Assembly: GCA_035758925.1 (NCBI GenBank)
Contig: DASTVV010000124.1
Location: forward strand, 1-26,857
Length of the DNA: 26,857 bases
Reading direction: 5' to 3'
Source of the DNA: DASPMP01 sp035758925
Lineage (GTDB): Bacteria; Gemmatimonadota; Gemmatimonadetes; Gemmatimonadales; Gemmatimonadaceae
Shown here: piece by piece, positions 21,554 through 26,857 of the stretch
How the letters are laid out: every line of letters starts with the position of its first letter
Position numbering within the stretch: position 1 is the stretch's first letter
Position numbers and translations under genes: made by a program
The notes under the pieces: model-generated
Seen by the model: only the letters and a program-made list of their open reading frames with translations
Told to the model about the DNA's origin: nothing
Databases searched by the model: none

Positions 21554-21862
21554 TCAGGCCTGCCTGCGCGTCGCCAGTACCAGCGACCCGAGTGTGGCGA
21601 AGCCCAGCAGCCACACTACCGGGCGCGAGAAGCGGGGCAGCATCGGCACTTCCATGTCATGCGCCTTGAAGGTGGCGGCGCTCTTCGCGCACTTCTCGGC
21701 GCTCATCGGCGGAGGTCCCAGCGGGACCATGCCCGGTCGCGGGGTCGGCGCATTGTACTTCCAGTTCAGCGCATTGCAGTCCACGCGCGGCTTGAGCTGG
21801 GCGTAGCCGGCGACACCGAACACGCCGGCCATCACGAGGAACAGCAGCTGTTTGGGTGTCAT
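21554..21862 (-). CDS. Small membrane protein with two predicted helices
   Basis: A 102-residue protein of unknown family. The first helix is near residues 5-20 (LLFLVMAGVFGVAGYAQ) and a second near 80-98 (RPVVWLLGFATLGSLVLATRR). Between them is a Pro-rich, polar loop with two cysteines (RVDCNALNWKYNAPTPRPGMVPLGPPPMSAEKCAKSA) that would face the periplasm if both ends are cytoplasmic, so a disulfide is possible. The ATG at 21862 gives a compact N-terminus. An ATG 24 bp upstream with GGGAG close by is an alternative. It stands alone between the ABC importer and a CACAGAG repeat. Confidence 0.68.
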   Translation of the reverse strand: MTPKQLLFLVMAGVFGVAGYAQLKPRVDCNALNWKYNAPTPRPGMVPLGPPPMSAEKCAKSAATFKAHDMEVPMLPRFSRPVVWLLGFATLGSLVLATRRQA

Positions 21863-21950
21863 AGGCTGTGAGAGAGACTCCGGCATACTCTCCCAGGCAA
21901 CAGCGTGTCCCGGGCCGCAGCCGCTCGTGATGCCGACCCGCAACGGCAAT

Positions 21951-22118
21951 CGAACCACAGAGAGCACAGAGAGCACAGAGAACACAGAGAGGGGAACCAC
22001 ACAGAGCGCACAGAGAACAGGGAAACGTTCTGAAGGAGGTCTCTTGTCAGAGCATTTGGTGTTCTCTGTGCCCTCTGTGTTCTCCGTGGTTCAATTCTCT
22101 GTGGTTCGACTCTGTGGT
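21951..22118. repeat. CACAGAG hairpin repeat, copy 3
   Basis: The longest copy in the window. About eight 9-nt units of the CACAGAG type fill 21952-22018, a loop of about 46 nt follows, and inverted CTCTGTG units fill 22063-22118. It fills most of the space between the small membrane protein gene and the phosphoketolase stop. The 9-nt phase is kept through most of the left arm. In other frames it yields Thr/Glu/Ser or Val/Ser low-complexity translations that are not genes. Confidence 0.88.
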
Positions 22119-22154
22119 TGCCCGGGGATCACCGCCGACACCCGATCGCCTGCC

Positions 22155-24623
22155 TCAAGAGCCGTGCGTCCAGCTCCAGTCACGAATCTCCGGCTTGTCC
22201 TCGAAGTGCTCCCGCGAATACTCGACCGCATCCACGATCCGCTGCTCGAGAAGTGCCTTGAGCGCCTTGATCCGATCCTCCGGCAGTCGCGAGAACTCGA
22301 CGGCCAGCGCCGCGAGGTGAAAGCGACTCATGCCGTTCATCACCACCATGTCGAACGGCGTCGTCGTCGTGCCCTGCTCGTTGAACCCGCGCACGTGAAA
22401 GCGCGCCGGATGCGGCCGCCGGTGCACCAACTGATGTACGGCATTCTGGTAACCGTGAAACGCAAACACCACTGGACGGTCGTGCGTGAACAGGTTCGCG
22501 AATCGTTCGCCGTCCATGCCGTGCGGGTGGAGCGTGGGATGGAACAGCGACATGAGGTCGATCACGTTCACAACGCGGATGCGCACCTCGGGGGCGACCT
22601 CGCGCAGCACGCTGGCCGCCGCAACGGTCTCGAGCGTTGGCGTATCGCCCGCACAGGCCAGGACGACGTCCGGCTCTTCCTGCCCGGTGTTTCCCGCCCA
22701 ATCCCACACGGACGCGCCGGCCGCCGTCTGCTCCTTCGCCTCCGCCATCGAGAGCCATTGCAGCTCCGGCTGCTTGTCGATGACGATGAGGTTGACGTAG
22801 TTCATCGAACGAAGACAGTGGTCCGCGATGCTCAGCAGAGAATTGGCATCGGGCGGGAGGTAGATCCGTGACACCGTCCCCTGCTTGGAAAGCATCACGT
22901 CGATGAGACCCGGACCCTGGTGGCTGAAGCCGTTGTGGTCGTTGCGCCAGCAGGTGGACGTGAGCAGCACGTTCAGCGACGCGACGGGCGCGCGCCACGG
23001 CAGGCTGATGGCCTCCTGTAGCCACTTGGTGTGCTGCACGATCATCGAGGCGCACACCATCGCGAACGATTCGTACGTCACGAACATGCCGTGGCGCCCG
23101 GTGAGGAGATACCCCTCCAGCCAGCCTTCGCACAGATGCTCGCTCAGCACCTCCATGACGCGACCGTCCGCGGCCACATGATCGTCGATGTCCAGCCGCC
23201 GCCCCACCAGGCATCGATTCTCCACCTCGAAGACGGCGGACAACCGGTTCGAGTTGATCTCGTCGGGACAGAACAGCCTGAAGTTCTGATCTGAAGCGTT
23301 CTTCACGAAGACGTCCTTGAGCAGCGCGCCGAGCTGCCGCGTGGACTCGTGCCTCACGACGGCGGGTGTGGTAACGAGAACCGAGTGACACGTGACGTCG
23401 GGCAGCTTCAGCTCCTTACTGAGGCGACCACCGTTGGCGTAGGGCGTCGCGCCCATCCGCCGGTCGCCACGCGGCGCCAGCGCCGCGAGCTCGTCCATCA
23501 GCGCGCCGTCCTCGTCGAACAGCGTCTCGGGCTCGTAGCTGCGCAGCCACCGCTCCAACATCGCCAGCTGCTCCGCCGACGTGCGCGCCAACGGCAAGGG
23601 CACCTGGTGCGAGCGGAACGTTCCCTCCACGGGCAGCCCGTCCAGCACCTCGGGGCCGGTCCAGCCCTTCGGCGTCCGCAGGATGATCGCGGGCCAGCGC
23701 GGCGGTTCCGGGATGTTTGCGGCTCCCATCGCCGTCGCGTCGCGCTGGATGGCGCGAATGAGATCCATGCAGGTGTCGAGCGCGGTCGCCAGCTCCTGAT
23801 GCACGGTCGTCGGGTCGTCACCCGTGACGTCGAACACGTCGTAGCCGTGGCCAGCCAGGAACTCCTGCAAGTCGTCCGGCCGTTCGCGGGCCAGCACGGT
23901 GGGTCCGCTGATCTTGTAGCCGTTGAGATGCAGGATGGGCAGCACCGCGCCGTCACGCGCGGGGTTGAGAAACTTCACGCTCTGCCATGCGCCGGCCAGC
24001 GGCCCGGTCTCAGCCTCACCATCGCCGATCACGGCGGCGACCACGAGCGCCGGATTGTCGAACGCGGCGCCGAACGCGTGTGAGAGCACGTACCCCAGCT
24101 CTCCACCTTCGTGAATGGATCCCGGCGTGGGAACGCTGACGTGGCTCGGAATGCCACCCGGCGTGGAGAATTGGCGAAAGAGGCGCCGCAGTCCCGCGAC
24201 GTCCCGGGTCACGTGCGGATAGACCTCGCTGTACGTGCCCTCGAGATAGACGTTGGCGACGATGGCCGGGCCGCCGTGCCCCGGGCCCGCCAGGTAGATG
24301 AAGTCGGCGTCGCGCTCGACGATCAGCCGGTTGAGATGCACGTAAATCAGGTTCTGCCCTGGCGACGTGCCCCAGTGTCCGAGCAACCGCGGCTTGATGT
24401 GCTCGGGACGCAGCGGGTCGCGGAGCAGGGGATTGTCCTGCAGGTAGATCTGACCGATGGTGAGGTAGTTTGCTGCCTGCCAGTAGCGCTGCATCCGCTC
24501 GAGTTGCTCGGGGTGCAGCGGGCCCGTTGCCGGCACGGACGGCGGTGCGGCGGGCTCGCCGGACTCCTCGACGCGCACGGCGCTGGACACTGTCGGATCG
24601 TAGACAAAGCGGAGATCGTTCAC
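22155..24623 (-). CDS. xfp: Xylulose-5-phosphate/fructose-6-phosphate phosphoketolase
   Basis: This thiamine-diphosphate enzyme splits xylulose-5-P (or fructose-6-P) with phosphate into acetyl-phosphate and glyceraldehyde-3-P (or erythrose-4-P). The 822-residue length is typical. Seen in order: YWQAANYLTIGQIYLQDNPLLRDPL; HWGTSPGQNLIYVHLNRLI; GPGHGGPAIVAN; the cofactor motif GDGEAETGPLAGAW from residue 200 with NGYKISGPT following; FCPDEINSNRL; LTGRHGMFVTYESFA; and the C-terminal HGYQNAVHQLVHRRPHPARFHVRGFNEQGTTTTPFDM. The GTG at 24623 has no clear ribosome-binding site; the conserved part begins about 40 residues in. Acetate kinase lies divergently 35 bp away, so acetyl-phosphate can be turned into acetate and ATP. 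Confidence 0.96.
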   Translation of the reverse strand: MNDLRFVYDPTVSSAVRVEESGEPAAPPSVPATGPLHPEQLERMQRYWQAANYLTIGQIYLQDNPLLRDPLRPEHIKPRLLGHWGTSPGQNLIYVHLNRLIVERDADFIYLAGPGHGGPAIVANVYLEGTYSEVYPHVTRDVAGLRRLFRQFSTPGGIPSHVSVPTPGSIHEGGELGYVLSHAFGAAFDNPALVVAAVIGDGEAETGPLAGAWQSVKFLNPARDGAVLPILHLNGYKISGPTVLARERPDDLQEFLAGHGYDVFDVTGDDPTTVHQELATALDTCMDLIRAIQRDATAMGAANIPEPPRWPAIILRTPKGWTGPEVLDGLPVEGTFRSHQVPLPLARTSAEQLAMLERWLRSYEPETLFDEDGALMDELAALAPRGDRRMGATPYANGGRLSKELKLPDVTCHSVLVTTPAVVRHESTRQLGALLKDVFVKNASDQNFRLFCPDEINSNRLSAVFEVENRCLVGRRLDIDDHVAADGRVMEVLSEHLCEGWLEGYLLTGRHGMFVTYESFAMVCASMIVQHTKWLQEAISLPWRAPVASLNVLLTSTCWRNDHNGFSHQGPGLIDVMLSKQGTVSRIYLPPDANSLLSIADHCLRSMNYVNLIVIDKQPELQWLSMAEAKEQTAAGASVWDWAGNTGQEEPDVVLACAGDTPTLETVAAASVLREVAPEVRIRVVNVIDLMSLFHPTLHPHGMDGERFANLFTHDRPVVFAFHGYQNAVHQLVHRRPHPARFHVRGFNEQGTTTTPFDMVVMNGMSRFHLAALAVEFSRLPEDRIKALKALLEQRIVDAVEYSREHFEDKPEIRDWSWTHGS

Positions 24624-24658
24624 GGCTGCGCTGCCATATTTGGTCGGGGCAGAATCAC
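24624..24658. promoter_or_regulatory. 35-bp divergent control region between xfp and ackA
   Basis: The two start codons are only 35 bp apart. ATATTT-like sequence (near 24636-24642) could be part of a -10 element for ackA. Neither gene has an obvious ribosome-binding site here. The promoters must therefore overlap each other or extend into the opposite coding sequences, and leaderless messages are possible. Confidence 0.35.
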
Positions 24659-25900
24659 ATGCACGTTCTCGTCCTCAACGTCGGTTCGTCGTCGCTCAAG
24701 TTCCAGCTCGTCGAAACGGACGAGGCGGCCATCGCGCAGTCGCGCGACCGACGCCTGGCCCGCGGCCAGATCGAGCGCATTGGTGGCGAGGCCGTCATCA
24801 CGCTCGAGCCCGCGGGCGGGAAACCGGCCACGAGCACTGCGTCCATTCGCGACCATTCCGCGGCCGTGGCGCACGTCGTCTCGTGGCTTACGGACAAGGC
24901 CGCCGGCGGTCCGCTCGACAGCGTGGCGCAGATCGAGGCCGTCGGTCACCGCGTCGTGCACGGTGGCGAACGCTTCCACCAGTCCACGCTCGTGACGGAC
25001 GACGTGTGGCGAGAGCTCGAGCGGCTCATCGACCTCGCGCCGCTCCACAATCCACACAACCTGCGGGGCATCGCCGCCGCGCGCGCCGTGCTGGGACAGG
25101 GCATTCCGCAGGTGGCCGTATTCGACACGGCGTTCCACCACAGCCTGCCCGAGACGGCATATCTCTACGCCATTCCGTACCAGTTGTATCGCCGATACCA
25201 CGTGCGTCGGTACGGATTCCACGGCACGTCGCACCGCTATGTCGCCTGGCGCTATCGCCAGCTCACCGGTCGCTCGCGCGCGGCGACGAAGATCATCACG
25301 CTGCACCTCGGCAATGGTGCGTCTGCGTGCGCCATCGTCGGCGGCGAGTCGATGGACACGTCCATGGGCTTCACGCCGCTCGAGGGGCTCGTGATGGGGA
25401 CCCGCTCAGGCGATCTCGATGCTGCAATCCTCGACTTCGTCTCCGTGAAGGAAGGGTTGAGTCCCCGTGAGATGGACTCGCTGCTCAACAAGCAGTCGGG
25501 GTTGCTTGGCGTGTCCGGCCTCACCAGCGACATGCGCGAGCTGCTGGCGGAAGAAGCCGAGAACCGGGACCGGCGCGCGACGCTGGCGATCGACGTGTTC
25601 TGCTATCGCGTGAAGAAGTATCTCGGCGCGTATCTCGCGGCGATGAACGGCGCCGACGCGATCATCTTCGCGGGTGGCATTGGCGAGAATTCGCCGGCGG
25701 TACGGCGTCGCATCTGCAGCAATCTCGAGTGGCTGGGCATCGTGCCGGACGAGACACGGAACTCCGCGCTCGTCGGCAAGGAAGGGCAGTTCCAGGCACG
25801 CGCCGCGCGTCTGGAGCTCTGGGTCATCCCCACGGATGAGGAGCTGCTGATCGCGCGTGACACGTGGCGCGTCGTGACTGGCGCGGACATGAGGCAGTGA
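24659..25900 (+). CDS. ackA: Acetate kinase
   Basis: AckA reversibly converts acetyl-phosphate and ADP into acetate and ATP in the cytoplasm. The protein is 413 residues, the usual length. The ASKHA phosphate-1 motif LVLNVGSSSLKFQL includes Asn7. GHRVVHGGERF carries the substrate-binding Arg, and YGFHGTSHRYVA includes His188. LHLGNGASACAI is the phosphate-2 motif, followed by MGFTPLEGLVMGTRSGDLDAAI. IIFAGGIGENSPAVR is the adenosine motif, and the C-terminus has TDEELLIARDT. All catalytic motifs are intact. The ATG at 24659 gives the family N-terminus. It is paired with the divergent phosphoketolase gene; no phosphotransacetylase gene is in the window. Confidence 0.96.
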   Translation: MHVLVLNVGSSSLKFQLVETDEAAIAQSRDRRLARGQIERIGGEAVITLEPAGGKPATSTASIRDHSAAVAHVVSWLTDKAAGGPLDSVAQIEAVGHRVVHGGERFHQSTLVTDDVWRELERLIDLAPLHNPHNLRGIAAARAVLGQGIPQVAVFDTAFHHSLPETAYLYAIPYQLYRRYHVRRYGFHGTSHRYVAWRYRQLTGRSRAATKIITLHLGNGASACAIVGGESMDTSMGFTPLEGLVMGTRSGDLDAAILDFVSVKEGLSPREMDSLLNKQSGLLGVSGLTSDMRELLAEEAENRDRRATLAIDVFCYRVKKYLGAYLAAMNGADAIIFAGGIGENSPAVRRRICSNLEWLGIVPDETRNSALVGKEGQFQARAARLELWVIPTDEELLIARDTWRVVTGADMRQ

Positions 25901-25906
25901 GCGGTT

Positions 25907-25952
25907 CGTTAACCCGTCAACCCGTTAACCCGTTAACCCGTTACCCGTTGAC
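25907..25952. repeat. TTAACCCG tandem repeat
   Basis: About five consecutive 8-bp units of the TTAACCCG type, with small variations (TCAACCCG, TTACCCG), fill the gap between the ackA stop and the ribosome-binding site of the next gene. Each full unit contains the palindrome GTTAAC together with its neighbour. The repeat is unlike the other two families in the window. Confidence 0.85.
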
Positions 25953-25975
25953 CATTGAGGCTTGGAGGCAGGCAT

Positions 25976-26857
25976 ATGCGCGTAGGCGTGGTGGGTTTGG
26001 GACACATGGGCAGCGGCATGGCGGCCAGTCTGCTCAAGGCCGGACACATGGTGACGGTCTACAATCGGACGCGCTCCAAGGCGGACGCACTGGTTGCAAT
26101 GGGGGCTGCTGCGGCCGACAACCCCGCCGATGCGTGCAGGGGTGAGGCCGTCATCACGATGCTGGCCAGCGACGATGCGGTGCGTGGTGTCGTCGAGGGC
26201 AGAGAGGGCATCCTCGCCGGCCTGCCGCGCAACGGCATTCACATTTCCGCGGGCACCATCAGCACCGCGTTGTCGGCGGAGCTGACGGAGCGTCATGCCA
26301 AGGCGAGTCAGCGGTTCATCGCCGCGCCAGTGTTCGGGCGTCCCGAAGTGGCCGCGCACGGGCAGCTCTTCATCGTGGCGGCAGGTGCCAAGGACGCCGT
26401 CGCGGCCGCTCAACCACTGTTCGACGCCATGGGGCGGAAGACGATCGTGGTGTCGGAGACGCCGAAGGCCGCCAACCTCGTGAAGCTCAGCGGCAACTTC
26501 ATGATCGCGACTGTGATCGAGTCGCTCGGCGAGGCGATGACACTGGTGGAGAAGGGCGGCGTCAGCCGGCAGCAGTATCTCGAGATCCTGACGTCGTCGC
26601 TGTTCGACGCGCCCGTCTACAAGACATACGGCAACCTGGTGGCGAACCGGAAGTTCCAGCCGGCTGGTTTCGCCGCTCCCCTGGGCCAGAAGGACATCCG
26701 GCTGACACTCGCGGCGTCGGAGGAGCTGGAGGTCCCGCTGCCGCTGGCGAACCTGCTCCGCGATCGTTTCCTCGCGCTCCGAGCACTCGGCGGCGACGAC
26801 CTGGATTGGTCGGCGATCAGCGAGCTCTCCGCGATAGACGCGGGCCAGCCCTCGAGC
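25976..26857 (+). CDS. NAD(P)-dependent beta-hydroxyacid dehydrogenase family protein (3' partial)
   Basis: The frame runs from the ATG at 25976 to the window edge (294 codons) without a stop. GGAGG lies 7 to 11 bases upstream. The Rossmann motif GLGHMGSGMAASLLKAGH is at residues 7-24, then VTVYNRTRSKADAL, where NRT suggests NADP(H) preference. The substrate loop reads IAAPVFGRPEVAAHGQL rather than the DAPVSGG of classic 3-hydroxyisobutyrate dehydrogenases. The catalytic Lys170 is in NLVKLSGNFMIA. QKDIRLTLAASEELEVPLPLA is the usual C-terminal helix. The variant substrate loop also fits semialdehyde reductases and related imine-reductase-like members, so the substrate is open. By family length only a few residues are missing. 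Confidence 0.9.
   Translation, partial: MRVGVVGLGHMGSGMAASLLKAGHMVTVYNRTRSKADALVAMGAAAADNPADACRGEAVITMLASDDAVRGVVEGREGILAGLPRNGIHISAGTISTALSAELTERHAKASQRFIAAPVFGRPEVAAHGQLFIVAAGAKDAVAAAQPLFDAMGRKTIVVSETPKAANLVKLSGNFMIATVIESLGEAMTLVEKGGVSRQQYLEILTSSLFDAPVYKTYGNLVANRKFQPAGFAAPLGQKDIRLTLAASEELEVPLPLANLLRDRFLALRALGGDDLDWSAISELSAIDAGQPSS

Noticed and set aside
15973..22118. CACAGAG repeats as a CRISPR array
   Set aside because: Units are 9 nt without unique spacers of constant length, arms are inverted, and no cas gene is present.
21852..22871. A 339-codon plus-strand open frame
   Set aside because: Its first third is translated CACAGAG repeat and the rest is antisense to phosphoketolase.

Overview
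The window reads as high-GC chromosomal DNA from a Gram-negative, probably free-living bacterium. It holds a tripartite RND efflux operon, several lipoproteins with clear lipoboxes, and seven FG-GAP calcium-binding repeats joined to an ASPIC/UnbV domain. The gene types, the many GTG starts and the dispersed short intergenic repeats resemble Gemmatimonadota or a related soil phylum. This is an inference, because no 16S rRNA lies in the window.

Layout, left to right. (1) The C-terminal three quarters of selB is cut by the window edge. A palindromic GACGCATG repeat cluster follows and runs up to clpB. (2) A divergent block has rpsU plus a small conserved-looking protein on the minus strand, and an unknown protein, tadA and tRNA-Ser(CGA) on the plus strand. 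The control region between them carries two outward promoter-like pairs, each followed by an intrinsic terminator ahead of the first gene. (3) A secreted lipoprotein converges on a radical SAM protein of the DNA-repair-linked type, with a shared bidirectional terminator. (4) A minus-strand operon encodes membrane fusion protein, RND pump and outer-membrane factor, with a YdeI-like gene attached. (5) A DUF1801-like gene lies between two copies of a CACAGAG hairpin repeat. (6) A large FG-GAP/UnbV lipoprotein is followed by an amino-acid-type ABC importer whose binding protein and permease are fused. (7) A small two-helix membrane protein lies beside a possible paralogue remnant. (8) Phosphoketolase and acetate kinase are divergent and 35 bp apart; together they would form an acetyl-phosphate to ATP shunt. 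(9) A TTAACCCG tandem repeat precedes a beta-hydroxyacid dehydrogenase that runs off the right edge.

Most coding content belongs to known families. The less ordinary material is intergenic. Three repeat families sit at gene starts or between genes. Two copies of one repeat stand at exactly the same distance from an identical -10-like TATCTT. A symmetrical pair of terminator-bearing leaders lies between rpsU and the tadA operon. No CRISPR array, transposase, phage gene or recognisable defence system was seen.
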